Source: Myrica gale (lineage: Eukaryota; Streptophyta; Magnoliopsida; Fagales; Myricaceae). From it: a stretch of 64,000 nt of DNA. Positions 1 to 11,659 of this stretch are shown piece by piece. Location: NCBI GenBank assembly GCA_963930655.1, contig OZ005621.1:563001-627000 (forward strand), written 5' to 3'. The notes beneath the pieces were generated by a model, which was given only the letters and a program-made list of their open reading frames with translations, was not told the origin of the DNA and ran no database searches. Every line of letters starts with the position of its first letter. Positions within the stretch are counted from its first letter, which is position 1. The position numbers were made by a program, and so were the translations under genes.

Positions 1-981
1 CCATCATTGACACTCTCTGCCCTGCAAGACATACCAAACTGGCTGTCTTTGCAGGTTATATATGCAATTGCATCTATGCATCGGCTAATCAATTTTGCTC
101 TCTCTGCTATTGGAAGGAGGCTTTCTGACATGTTTAAAACAGACACCGCCCCTGAGAGGCTCTTAAGCGCCTCTTCATTCAAGTAGGCTTCAGTTCTTCC
201 CACTAAGTTCCCAACAGCATAGTCCTCAGTCATTTCTAAATACTCTGCCACACATTGAAGCACAGCAATGTTTTCTGTTGTTATCTCAAAGTTTATTCCA
301 TAACAGAATTTAGCTGCAAGTTCGAATGCTTCTGCCCCTCCCGGGACTTCATGGAGTTCGATGACAGAGAGATCAGCGTCACTAGACTCAGATACAAGTT
401 TCCTTATGTATCCACACTTCGAGACAAGTGGAAACTGCAATCGAAGGGAACAATAAAAGCAAAATTCAGTACAACTTGTGATCAAATTTCAATTTTATGT
501 TAGATTATAGTTGATTATCTATCTTACTTGGAGTTGAGAAAGATTGTAAATACTAGCAAAAGGGATACAAGTTAGATAGGGGACATGTTTTTATATCTGG
601 TTCTACTTCAACTAGCTACCTACTGTTTTTCCTAGCACGGGGTTTATATATAATCTGATAATTGGAACTGAAAAGCAAGAGCTGAGATTGGATTGCACCT
701 TATGTAAGGAAAAAAAACCTCCTCCAACATGAATGGTAATATCACTTGGGATCTCCTGGGAGAAAATCCTGTAAAAAGTTTCAAGACATCATCCACAGTA
801 ATTATCCCGCCTTTTTGTTTTTGCAGGAAAATCCATCCAACAATAAAGATAAGACACATAAATGCTCTCAGTATTTAGGAACAGAGCCGGTGAGCCAATG
901 AGATTAAACAAAAAGAAAAGAAACAAACCATTCACCGGTTCTCTTCAGGGCAGTAGAACGAAGCTCCTTTTTAGAAGACAT
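1..981 (-). CDS. NPH3/BTB-POZ family protein, 5' part (3' end beyond window)
   Basis: Three exons can be joined: 929-981, 699-768 and 434 down to the window edge. Exon 1 reads MSSKKELRSTALKRTGEW, exon 2 continues IFSQEIPSDITIHVGG to a Leu-His-Lys end, and exon 3 opens FPLVSKCGYIRKLVSES and runs through the BTB domain (AAKFCYGINFEITTENIA, AEYLEMTEDYAV) into the segment before the NPH3 domain (LLPIAERAKLISRCIDAIAY). All junctions have GT/AG and keep phase. The family supplies substrate adaptors for CUL3 E3 ubiquitin ligases, known from phototropism and auxin signalling. This copy reads closest to the Arabidopsis At5g67385 type as I remember it. The same frame stays open upstream to an ATG at 1095, so the protein could be longer; I chose 981 because known relatives start there. 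The NPH3 domain itself lies outside the window. Confidence 0.88.
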
Positions 982-1245
982 GTTAACAGTTGTGGGTGCA
1001 GTCTCCTCCTGGTCAAGATCATCCACCATTGCAGATGAGACTGAGACACCTTTTATCATTGTCATATCTCCATCATATAGGGGATGATGAAGCAAGAGAG
1101 AGCAGAGAAAGATTAAGATGCAATTCCTGTCAATGGTCGGAGTACTGAAAGAACACCCACAAACATCTCATCCCCCGTACATTTTTTGTTTCTTTCCCAC
1201 ACTCTTTTCAAACTTCCAATAAGAAGCTAAACTGAACTATACGCA

Positions 1246-1277
1246 GCTCTCTCTCTCTCTCTCTCTCTCTCCCTCTC
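1246..1277. repeat. CT microsatellite upstream of the NPH3 gene
   Basis: A run of CT dinucleotides lies about 265 bp upstream of the likely NPH3 start codon. On the gene strand it reads as GA, a common feature of plant 5' UTRs and core promoters. Confidence 0.7.
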
Positions 1278-1839
1278 TAATAACTGTATTATCTCATTCC
1301 AGCCTCACGAATAATCATCAGCTTTGGTGAATTATCTAGATTGGCCTCCTGTGTTCGGCTAAAGATACCACAGCATAGGCTAGAAGATATAAGCGGGAAA
1401 TGGAGTGGCAGATTTGGGATTATGTATAGGAATCGGGGTTAACAGAAGTATGAAGAGGACGATTTTAGTGTGTGGTGAGGGGCGCGAGAGTTGTATCGAA
1501 GGGATGAGATGGTTGCATGTTTATTGGCGGCTAACGAATTTGGGTTTCCACGTGGGGATTATTCTCACCCACAAGGGTCGCCATTTATTGTTAATACTGT
1601 ATTTTTCTGTTATAAGTAAGGATTTTTTAATAAAATTTAGAAGTTTTGGGTCTTTTCTTAAAATAATAATAATAACAATCTTCCATGTTTTCTTTTCAGG
1701 CTCTTAAACAAACTGATAACCTCCTAATGTTTCGATAAAAAGTTAAATTGTGATCACTTGGACAGTCCGACTGCACACTATACATCCGCACAGTACTAGT
1801 ACTCAACATTTAGATTTAGAACATCAATAACTCGTTTAA

Positions 1840-3150
1840 AGGAAGGTGGTTGCTCTCATTGACCCGATCACTTGTGGATGGTATAATCAGGAGTTGGTAG
1901 AGCTGTTTGATAGGGAGACTGGTGAGGCTATTAAAGGTGTTAGATTACCTGAAGGTAATAGGGAGGATAGCAATTTGTGGCTCCTGGAGAGTTCCGGAGA
2001 TTTTTTTACTAAATCCATGTATCGTGCTATTGTAAAGAGAAGATGCGATATGATGGGGGGCTGGATCAAGAATCTTGGAAAACGCTGTGGAAATTAAAAA
2101 TCCATGAAAAGCTCAAGCTGATTTTATGGAAGGTAGTCTGGAACATACTCTACATGAGGAATAATGGCGGATCAAATTCACCATACGGATGAAGCTGAGG
2201 AGCTATGTTGCCTTTGCCATTCAGCACATGAAAGAGTGAAGCATCTCATGTTAGAATGTTATTTCTCCAGAATTATTGGGCAAGAGTCTCCTTGGCCGCT
2301 TGATATATTAGTTTTCAATAGGCTATCATTGTTAGATTGGGTTAAGATTATTTTGCACCCCTCGAAATTGGGGATTCTAGCAGATTAATGACATTTCTTT
2401 CAGCTTTTTGCCACAATTGCCATGGATCTTACATGGTTTAATCGAAATCTAGTCGCTCATGGGAAAACATCCAAAGATCCTCGTGCAACTGTACGTGATT
2501 CCTTCATAGTTGCAGCTGCTGTATTTCGTGACATTTCTGGGTCATTCCTGGTTTAATGGCATTTCTTTCAGCTTTTTGCCACAATTGCCATGGATCTTAC
2601 ATGGTTTAATCGAAATCTAGTCGCTCATGGGAAAACATCCAAAGATCCTCGTGCAGCTGTACGTGATTCCTTCATAGTTGCAGCTGCTGTATTTCGTGAC
2701 AGTTTTGGGTCATTCCTGGGAACTTCGGCTGTAAAGATGGATGAGATGTCACCGCTTGAAGCAGAGGCTGCTGCGGCTAAGTTTGGAGTTCTTGAGGCAC
2801 AACTAAGAGGTTTTCAAAATGTTATCATTGAAGGGGATTCTGCTATAATTGTGTCTGCTATTAAGCTTTCCCTAAGATAGTAAATCGGAGAATTCATGAA
2901 AGGATTGGAGAGATTTGGACTGATCTCTAAAGGGTCTCATCATGGAAAGTTTTTCATATCCGTAGAGGTGCTAATGTTGTTACGCACTACCTTGCTAGTT
3001 GGGCTGCTTCTAGAATTATTTCTGGAGGCTACCCCGTTATCATTTGGATGGGTTGTCCTGACTTTAAGTTGGATTTGAACCCCTTGATTGTTTGTTATTT
3101 CTTTTGATTTTCAGCTTTTGAATAAAGTTTTATTTTTGATAAAAAAAAAG
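1840..3150 (+). mobile_element. Degenerate L1-type LINE, 3' portion
   Basis: Broken frames in order match the end of a plant LINE polyprotein. First comes the post-reverse-transcriptase segment (VALIDPITCGWYNQELVELF, then in another frame KTLWKLKIHEKLKLILWKV). Next is a zinc-binding linker with CCLC and a later His/Cys pair (2164-2388). Last is an RNase H-like domain (2590-2880, with SPLEAEAAAAKFGVLEA and VIIEGDSAII). The element ends with AATAAAG and an A-run near 3140-3150. It is 5' truncated, frameshifted and carries an internal duplication, so it is dead. I could not find a convincing target duplication. Confidence 0.8.
2385..2720 (+). repeat. 168-bp tandem duplication inside the LINE RNase H region
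   Basis: Positions 2385-2552 and 2553-2720 are two head-to-tail copies at an exact 168-bp offset, differing at only a few bases (for example gcaact versus gcagct). The duplication repeats the start of the RNase H-like domain and postdates LINE insertion. Confidence 0.85.
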
Positions 3151-5598
3151 GAAAGTGTAATATGAAGAGGTATTTTAGGATTGAAACCGATTAGACCGCA
3201 GAGTTGTCTCTGCCTCCCAAAAGGGTCAAATTGGAGATAAGTACACAAGCCCTTCTGGATAAAAAAAAAATTGACATGAGATCTAAATGAATTTTAATTC
3301 GGAACTTAAATACCTAGCTAGTCGCTGAGAAAAAAAAAATATATACGAAGTCGCTGCATTTCTTCTCGGCAAGACTAGAAGCACCCCCCGAAGCATATTT
3401 TTAGTTATATCTAGTCTGTTTCATGAAAAAGGCCTTCCAAAGTTTGATGGCCGACAGACCCTCTGTCGAGGAGGGTAGGCACCGAAAACGATTTACTGCG
3501 AGAGAGGGAACTGCGCACCAGTTGGTTGAGCTTATCCTGTCCAAACTGAGATGGATTACGGAAACACAAGGATCTTTGGCAGATGGGGAAATGGGAAAGA
3601 TTTATGCTATATGGCAATTGCGAATTGAATCCCGCCTTCGATAATCATGCAAAGTTGAAGAGGGAGAGAGAGTGATATAGCATGTCCTCTGCGGGCCATA
3701 AATTAAGAAGTTTATGAATTTACCAAAACCAGTAGCTCTTGTTCACATCAAAGACCTCACCCCCGGATGTCCGTTCACATCACACAGTTAAAGGGCTATC
3801 TCTTCGTATGTGATTGATCATGCGACAGATTATTCGTGACTATTTCAATGCACAAAACGATTTCAAACGTCATTATTTCAGTGGGGTTATTGTCAGAATA
3901 CGGTCAGAATAATGATTTTGGCGTCGGTGCTATATAATCTGATTTTGGCTTCTGCATTACGTTGTTGTTTGGACGTAATTTCGAATGTCATAGATGTTTG
4001 TTTAGCTAGCTAGTATTTATTCCATGACGTGGTGTAGTCCTCAATCTCAACCAATTAACAGAGCTCGATGAAAACATTATTCGATGAACATAGATATGCC
4101 TTGGGAGCAATAGATCGAGAGAGGGTCAAGATATCGGTTAGTCTTTGCGGTGGATAAGAATGGCGGTTCTAGCAAAGCAACGAAGAGGCACTACTCTCTG
4201 TTATGTGGGTGTGGGATTCTGGGACAATGGAATATGGCCTATCCAAAATAATTGTGTATTTGGCATATCCGTCACCTAGCTACTAGCTATTAGTAGGGGT
4301 GACAATGCACATTACATTACAAGGCCCACAATTAGAGCAATAATAGTCGCGAGCATCAGGTATAAGCATTTCAATACCTTCTACTGCAGTGTTTGTCCTC
4401 CAGGCAATTGCTTATCTGGGACTTGTCACCTCAGAGCAGCTTATGTCCCCTTTTCACCGGGCTTCAGAAATGCCTTAAATGTCAGCCACATATGAAGATG
4501 AACATCTCCAAAAGAGAATCATGCCAAGCAAGACTACAAAAAATTGCCCCCGTTGATTCAGTACTGTTGAATCTTCACTATGGTTTAAGTGCTCTAAATT
4601 TTGTTGGTGAATTATTACAAAGATGAAGCCAGTGATTTACGGGAGAAGATTGCATGTCCTTCAATTGTTGCAGTAACATAGGGGCACTTTTGAAGACACC
4701 TGAAAGATGGTTAGTTCTGTCCTCTGTAGAGTGGAGGATGAAAAACACAGCTGAAAAAAGTGAACCATTGATTTTGGAAACGATTTACGAAGATGGGTTT
4801 CTTTACTAAAAGAAACTATATATTGCCTGTGAGGACCCGAAATCCAGAGGGTGGGACGCAGAGAATCCATTCCATGCAGTACGATCAAGTGAAGGTGAAA
4901 ATTTTCCCCGATTCGGCAAAAAGTCATGATACGAATAATCTTTTTCTTTTTTCTTTTTATGATACGAATCATCCTTCTTGCTTAACAAACGTTTGTCACC
5001 ATACATACGCTTAGGAAAAAAAGATCTAAAACATACATAGGCTAGGAGAAAAGGAGGAGCTAGCTAGCTTTGCATATATGGATGAATGATGACATCCTTC
5101 TCTTTTAACCTTGTTCAAAAATGGCAGTACGAAGAGGTTCAAAATCCAAGCAGAGAGACGAAAAAGGCTATTATTTTTATCGAGAATTAATCCCGCTTCA
5201 CACATGCTGATCCATCCTATCTATCAAAAGCCGCTAATTAATTAATTAGAAATCCAGTTTTGTGAGAAACGTTAAACCATTAGAGTAGTGCGTTATTTTT
5301 GTGATCATCTTTACTATTGTGGTGGTTGGTGGTGATGGTGCTGCCGCTGAATGCATGGGCTCGGCAAGTTTAGGCCTGTTAACTGTAATTGACTAGCAAC
5401 CGCGTGTAGTGGTGGGATTTATACGCACGAGCATTGGTGATTGTGTTGTCGATTGGGTTGTAGCTTTGTTCAAGTTGTGGGGTTGTGAATGTTGTAGTTG
5501 GGTTGAATCGGTCTCGTTGGAGTGTGTTGCTACAGTGGAAGACTATTTGTTCCTATTGGCTATGCTGCTGCTACGTTGGCGTGAAGGATGTCCTGTTC
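3151..5598. other. Intergenic, no recognisable gene
   Basis: Only short open frames without family features occur here. A TAGGGGTGACAATG motif near 4294 resembles the terminus of a hAT element, but I found no partner end. AT-rich stretches and short A-runs account for the rest. Confidence 0.6.
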
Positions 5599-5603
5599 TG
5601 ATT

Positions 5604-5783
5604 TGTTATGATTTGTACGGAATTATTTGCTGTATTAAAAATGAATAGCCTTACATCTGTTTATATACACGAAGAGTTTACGTAAAAACTAACTCAACTA
5701 ACATAATTGCGTAACTGCACTTTTAACAGCTGAACTTCTGGAACTAATAACTCTTTTCATCCAGAAGTTTCTACTATCTAATA
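5604..5783 (-). repeat. 3' LTR of the copia element
   Basis: This is the downstream LTR on the element strand. On the minus strand it begins TATTAGATAG and ends CATAACA, so its termini are TA...CA rather than the usual TG...CA. It is preceded by the polypurine tract at about 5784-5795. Confidence 0.9.
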
Positions 5784-8700
5784 GCCCCCCTCAAGCTGAC
5801 TGTGTATATTAAGCAGTCCAAACTTGGTAACAAGAAAAATAAACTTCTCAAAAACTAGAGGCTTCGTCAGCAAATCTGCTAGCTGATGTTCTAAAGTAAC
5901 ATGAAAGGTTTTGATCAAATGTTGAAGCATCATTTCTCTAACCAGATGGCAATCAATGTCTATATGTTTTGTTCTCTCATGGAATACCGGATTAGCTGCT
6001 ATGTGCAAAGCAGCTTGGTTGTCACAAAATAACAATGCTGGTTGGGAATGATCAACTAGAAGATCATGAAGTAGAGCACGCAACCATTTCAGCTCACAAC
6101 ATGTCATAGCCATGGACCTATACTCGGCCTCAGCTGAAGATCTACTGACTGTAACTTGTTTCTTTGATTTCCAAGAGATAAGAGAGTCACCTAGGAAAAT
6201 AGTATACCCTATGACAGACCTTCGGGTGTCAGGACAAGCTGCCCAGTCAGCATCACAAAAAGCCTTCAATTGAATGATTGATGAACTGGAGAGGAAAATG
6301 CCCTGCCCTGGAGACCCCTTCAAATACTTAACAACTCGAATTGCAGCATCATGATGTGATTGGCATGGTTGAGACAAGAACTGACTTAAAGAATTAACAG
6401 CAAAACTAATGCCAGGTCTTGTGATGATTAAATATAGAAGTCTACCTACTAGCCTTCTATAAGAACTCAGGTCTTCAAGTAATGCACCATCAACACTAGT
6501 AAGTCAAGAATTAGAATCCATGAGAGTTCTAAATGGTTTAGTAGCTAATAAACTCATATCTGCAATGATTTCCACGGCATACTTTCTTTGGCAAAGAGAA
6601 ATACCATTATCAGATCGTGCAACCTCAAGTCCAAGAAAAAACTTAAGAGAACCTAATTAGTCTTTAAGTTTAAAAACCGTGTCTAACCAAGTCTTCAAGG
6701 AACTGATAGCAGAAGGAGAGTTGCTAGCAAGGATGATATCATCCATATACACCAAAAGAGCAATGAAATCAGCACCAATAGACTTGATAAAGAGAGAGTA
6801 ATCAGACTTGGATTGTGTGAAACCATAGGCAAGCAAAGTAGTGGAGAATTTAGAGAACCATTGTCTGCTGGCCTGCTTCAATCCATATAGAGATTTTCTA
6901 AGCTTACAAACCCTGTTATCACTCGGATGTGAAAAACCAAGAGGAAGCTTCATAAAGAACTCTTCTTCCAAATCTCCATGAAGAAAAGCATTATTTACAT
7001 CTAATTGATGTAAATCTCATTTGTGAACAACTGCTATAGCAAGAAAACACCTAACTGTGGTGAGTTTTGCAACAGGGCAAAAAGTATCAAAAAAATCAAT
7101 ACCCTCTTGTTGTGTATAACCCTTTGCAACTAACCTAGCTTTGTGTCTTTCTAGTGTGCCATTAGATCGAAATTTACACTTATAAACCCATTTGCACCCA
7201 ATTGCAACCTTACCAGGAGGTAAATCAATGAGATTCCAAGTATGATTAAGCTCTAGAGCTGTAATCTCAGCTTGCATAGCCTCTCTCCAAGCAGCTGATT
7301 TAACGGCCTCATGATAGAATTTGGGTTCGACATGACTGGAAATGGATAAGGTGTATGCTTTATGAGGTGGGGACAAACGATCATATGAAATGTAAGAAGA
7401 AATAGGATATAAAAGAGAAGGAACAGACCCTATACCAAGAGATGCAGAATTTGAATTGCTAAGGTGCACTTGGGCCATTTGACAATGAAAATTCTGCAAG
7501 TAAGCCGGCTGCCTTCTGATCCTGGAAGATTTTCTAAGAGGTAAGACAACATGTTGCTGTGAGATAGAATTGGAATGGGATGGAATGTATTGATGTGAAT
7601 GTGGTGGCAGTAATGTATCTGTGGGAGTGGATTGAGGGTGCTGTGAGAAGGAATCTGATATAGAATTTGTAGGAGGTGTTTCGACAGCTGAAGGTGGAGA
7701 AGGAAAATGACAATCATCAAGAGTTGTGGGAGGGTTAGGAAGAACTATATCAGAAAAATCATTGTCAGTAGTAGATGATGACATAGACTGAAAAGAAAAA
7801 TTATTTTCATAGAAAATAACATCCCGGGAAATAAGAATTTTGTTTGTAGATACATCTAGAACTTTATAGCCTTTTGTACCAGATGGATATCCTAGGAAAA
7901 TACAAGGAATTGATCTAGGATCAAATTTATTCCTAGAATGAGAGTGAGTAGAGACATAGGCTAGACAACCGAAAGTTTTGAAGGAAGAGTAATCTGGTGG
8001 TTTGCTAAAGACAAGTTCATATGGTGATTTATGGTGAAGTAATGAAGTAGGTAACCTATTTATGATGTCGACAGCAGTAACTATGCAATGACTCCAAAAA
8101 TAAATGGGAAGATGTGCTTGAAACCGAAATGACCTAGCTACAAAAATAACTATGCAATGGACTTGATGTTTCCTTTCTACTACATAATTTTGTTGGGGAG
8201 TGTATGCACAACTCTTTTGATGGATAATGCCATGAAGATTGTAGAATTCAGACATAGCAAATTCAAGTCCATTGTCAGATCGAAGTGTCTTTATGTATGA
8301 TTGAATTGAGCTTTAATTAAATGATAAAATGACTGAAGATAGGATTTGTTCTCAGCTTTGGTTTTCATGAGATAGACCCATGTACATCTTGAAAAATCAT
8401 CAACAATAGAGAGAAAGAATCGAAAACCATCATGAGAAGTTATAGGGAAAGGACCTCAAATGTCATAATGGACAAGCTGAAAAATAGATTGAGTAGTTGA
8501 TTCACTATGCGAAAAAGGAAGTTTCCCTTGTTTGCTTAAGTGACAGATTGAACAATGTGAAGGAATGGAAAAATGAGACTGATGAATACCATAATTAGAT
8601 AAGCTAGATTTTATTGATTGTAATCTTGAATCTGACAAATGTCCTAAACGAAAATGCCATAGAAAATTGGAATTATTTGAACTGGTATTACAAAAGAAGT

Positions 8701-9060
8701 GCTGAGAATCAGAAGGTGCTGAACTTGGCAGAAGCTGATATAAGCCGTGATAAAGCTTAGCAGTTTCAATCGTTCTCCAGTGGGTAAGTTCCTGAATATA
8801 ATAGTAACCATGAAGAAAAATTAGATAACAAGAAATATCATAAGTTAATTTGCTTACTGATATGAGATTGACAGAGAAATGAGGGATGTACAATACGTTG
8901 GTGAGTACAAGATTTTGTGCAAGATATGTGGTGCCTAAATGTGTGGCAACAACATATTGACCATTTGGGAGTTTGACTTGAATATTGACATAGGAAATAT
9001 TAGTCAATAAATTAAGGTTACTAACCATATGATCAGTAACCCATGTATCAATAAGCCATG
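5778..9060 (-). pseudogene. copia pol: protease, integrase, reverse transcriptase, RNase H
   Basis: Running right to left, the protease active site near 9040 reads Asp-Thr-Trp instead of Asp-Thr/Ser-Gly. The GAG-pre-integrase region follows (LWHFRLGHL, HCSICHLSKQGK, 8456-8760). The integrase end and the start of reverse transcriptase lie in 7017-8255 (AWREAMQAEI, GCKWVYKCKF). Reverse transcriptase continues in 6657-6971 with KSLYGLKQASRQW and the catalytic VYMDDI. RNase H lies in 5778-6377 (FCDADWAACPDTRRS, SRSSAEAEYR, DNQAALHIA). A TGA interrupts reverse transcriptase at about 7017, where Trp is expected. Further breaks lie between about 6377 and 6657 and near 8255-8456. Confidence 0.9.
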
Positions 9061-9283
9061 TATTTGAAGAAAATTGATAGAGTTGGAGAAACTATAAAAA
9101 CATAAGAGAGTTTATGAGTACCTGAAAAATTAGGTACAAGTGATTAAAAAGACGTGTTATTTGAATGGGCAGAGGTGTGATTGACAGAGGGTGAGGGGTT
9201 AGAAATATTGGCTTGCTGCTGGAGAGAAGATAACAAGCTCTGACACTGTTCTTGAATCATATCCAAATTGGGAGGCTGACTGG

Positions 9284-10271
9284 TTATATCCTTATGAGAA
9301 TTGGCAATATAAGCAGAAATAGGTTTGCTTTGGTAAATTTAAAACCAGGAGGGAATCCATGCAGCCTGTAGCATTTATCAATCGTATGCCCAAGTTTACC
9401 ACAGTGTGTACACTGAGGTTTGTTGATTGACTTGCTACCTCCTCCAGATCCTCGCCCATTATCAATTTTCAGAGCCATTACAGCAGGCTGTGATCGAGTA
9501 GATTGAATATCAAACTGTTGTTCCTCTTGTATAATAAGAGAGAACACTTTGTTGATATTAGGTAAGGGATCAAAGATGAGGATCTGAACACGAGCATGTG
9601 TGAAACAGTCATCCAGACTCATCAGAAAATTGTAGAATGAACTCTTGCTCTTGTGTTGCGATGATGGATTGTGTTACTTTACAATCTGAGCCACAAATGT
9701 AGGAATCAATCTTACAGTAAGATTGCAATTCATCCCAGTAGACTTTAAGCTTAGTAAAATAACTGCTGATAGACGAATTGCTTTGAGTGAGAGTTGCAAA
9801 ATTATGTCGAGTGTGAAAAACACGGGGTCCATTAGATTGAGTGAATCGTTCCCGTAGATCATTCCAGACATGCTGAGTCGAATCAACATACATCACAGAG
9901 CCAACAGTATCTTTAGAAATGAAATTGAGCAACCATGATGTGACCATCATGTTGCATCTGAGCCAATTGAAGTAAGAAGGGTTCTCTGAATTTGGTTTGA
10001 GAATAGTACCATCGATGAATCCAATCTTGTTTTTTATTGTGAGTGCCATGAGCATAGAGCGACTCCATGTTGAGTAATTTTGTGCACCGAGCAAAAGCTG
10101 TGACACAAGGATTGCTCCAAGATTCTCGACCTGATGCAAAAACAGAGGGTTGGATGGATTATCTTCGATGAGTGAGAAGGGATTGGATGAGAAGTGATGC
10201 TGAATTGATGGTGGTGGAGGATTGGAAACTGATGGTGAAGAAAGCAAAGGAGACTCTGATTCTATAGCCAT
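9284..10271 (-). pseudogene. copia gag with CCHC zinc knuckle, frameshifted
   Basis: The frame starting at 10271 has the copia gag signature (GAILVSQLLLGAQNYSTWSR, LTIKNKIGFIDG). It breaks near 9625 at a short T-run, where one extra base moves the reading frame. The second frame (9622 down to 9284) continues the gag domain and holds a Cys-X2-Cys-X4-His-X4-Cys zinc knuckle (CTHCGKLGHTIDKC). The product would be the nucleocapsid polyprotein. Confidence 0.88.
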
Positions 10272-10347
10272 GAAGAATTCTCGTAGCTTTCAAGAAAATA
10301 AGAGAAAGGCGGAAGCTTTGAAAATCAGAGAAAATGCTATGATATCA

Positions 10348-10527
10348 TGTTATGATTTGTACTGAATAATTTGTTGTATTAAAAATGAATAGCCTTACAT
10401 CTGTTTATATACATGAAGAGTTTACGTAAAAACTAACTCAACTAACATAACTGCATAACTGTACTTCTAACAGCTGAACTTCTAGAACTAATAACTCTTT
10501 ACATCCAGAAGTTTCTACTATCTAATA
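10348..10527 (-). repeat. 5' LTR of the copia element
   Basis: This LTR is 180 bp, the same length as its partner, with about ten substitutions and no indels. A TATA-like tatataaac stretch lies in the middle on the element strand. It is followed on the minus strand by the primer-binding site. Confidence 0.9.
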
Positions 10528-10595
10528 TGATTTCCAGCTAATTCTACATAGGGCTTACTATCTAATATGATTTCCAGCTAATTCTACATAGGGCT
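10516..10595. repeat. 40-bp tandem duplication straddling the LTR edge
   Basis: The segment from about 10516 to 10555 is repeated immediately at 10556-10595. It contains the last 12 bp of the LTR, the TGATT target duplication and host flank. The event therefore happened after the retrotransposon inserted. Confidence 0.85.
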
Positions 10596-10666
10596 GTTTA
10601 CACTTTGGTCTTTTTGAATCTCTTATGTTATACTAGTAGTCGCATGGGGCCGATCATGACTCCACA

Positions 10667-11095
10667 TTGTACATCTTCTTTGAAGCTTTAAAAATTAATT
10701 TGATGTTGCGGTTAGGAAATACACTTCACTTTGCAGCTATATGTAAGAATATGGAGGGTTCGCTGTTAGAGGCGCGGGCTGGGAAGTGTGTTGGATCCAA
10801 TCCACTGAAAGGTGGGAGTTTGGCAGCCTTAATAGCTTTAAAGATGACGAAAGAGTGGGCGAAGGAATGCATACCGGGAGGAGACTCGCAAGTGCTGTAT
10901 AATCAATGTGCAGATATGTCCTATGCACCAAATCCGGAAATCGTGGAGGAAGTCTACGAGTTGGGAAGAAACCTGGAAGAGCATCCCGAATGGTCCATCA
11001 ATTGGGTACCGAGAGCGTGCAGCCAAGCTGCCATTCGGGAAGCGGTTACCCCTGACCCGAATTGTATCGCAAGTTGCTAAGAAAAAAAAAAAGAA
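10667..11095 (+). pseudogene. RNase H-like fragment, probable LINE 3' end
   Basis: A 137-codon open frame resembles the plant RNase H-like domain found at LINE ends and as scattered domesticated copies. Recognisable parts are LAALIALKMTKEWAKEC, then GGDSQVLYNQ, and near the end WSINWVPRACSQAA. The frame's N-terminus does not match the family and the stop is followed at once by an A-rich tract. I read it as a truncated retroelement remnant, not a host gene. Confidence 0.6.
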
Positions 11096-11296
11096 TTATT
11101 ACTTATTAAAAAAAATCCGCTTGCTTATACAAAGAGAAAAATAAAGCATAAAATAATCATGAATGGACGGCACTATTTTAAATTTGCGATAGACCGTTTG
11201 ACCAACTCATTAAACGACAATTCGTTTCCTTCGTCTCCATGACACGACATCGTTTCCCAATCAAAACAGTCACAGCATCTTGTCTAAAATATCTCA

Positions 11297-11494
11297 GGCT
11301 GTGTTTGCAAAATTCAACATTTCCAACATTTTATCTCTCTCTTAATAAAATACTCCAATATAATCTCTCTCTCTCCCATAAAAAAATATAAAAATTACAA
11401 AAACTATAAAAAATTACCTCTCTCTTCACATTTTCACTAAACCCAATACCAACACATATTCTCATACCCAACATTTTACAACACAAACACAACC
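11297..11494. mobile_element. 198-bp MITE (family M1)
   Basis: The termini are GGCTGTGTTTGC at the left and, inverted, GGTTGTGTTTGTG at the right. A 3-bp TCA repeat sits on both sides. It is AT-rich, with Ctctctct stretches and an internal ACCTCTCTCTTCAC block shared with the element at 55606-55804. No coding capacity. Terminal sequence and 3-bp duplication suggest the PIF/Harbinger (Tourist-like) group. It sits about 165 bp upstream of the RNC1 start codon. Confidence 0.7.
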
Positions 11495-11659
11495 TCAATC
11501 ATACCGGAGCTAATTTCCGCCATCTTATCCACCTTCTCAAAGCCTCCCAAAACCCTTTCTGCTACACAGCGCAAAAACCCGGCCCTCCGCTTCGATGTAC
11601 AACAGGTAATTCAAATCTCTTAATGCTCGTCAGCTCCCACATTTCAATCCCCCAGTTCA

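Larger units (their letters stand above)
5604..10527 (-). mobile_element. Ty1/copia LTR retrotransposon, complete outline but degenerate
   Basis: Two 180-bp LTRs (5604-5783 and 10348-10527) flank gag and pol on the minus strand. Both sides carry the 5-bp target duplication TGATT (5599-5603 and 10528-10532). Beside the 5' LTR the minus strand reads TGATATCATAGCA, a worn initiator-Met tRNA primer site. Beside the 3' LTR is a purine-rich tract, TTGAGGGGGGC. Domain order gag, protease, integrase, reverse transcriptase, RNase H fixes it as copia. Stops and frameshifts run throughout, so it cannot be autonomous. The LTRs differ at about 10 of 180 positions, a moderately old insertion. The gag style suggests the Ale/Retrofit group, which is inference only. 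Confidence 0.93.

Noticed and set aside
3411..3644. Overlapping open frames on both strands
   Set aside because: No family features, no splice context and low complexity; likely chance.
4290..4310. TAGGGGTGACAATG, a hAT-like terminus
   Set aside because: No matching opposite end or 8-bp duplication was found.
5409..5648. 79-codon frame rich in Val, Cys and Leu next to the copia LTR
   Set aside because: It runs into the LTR and has no recognisable domain; chance open frame.
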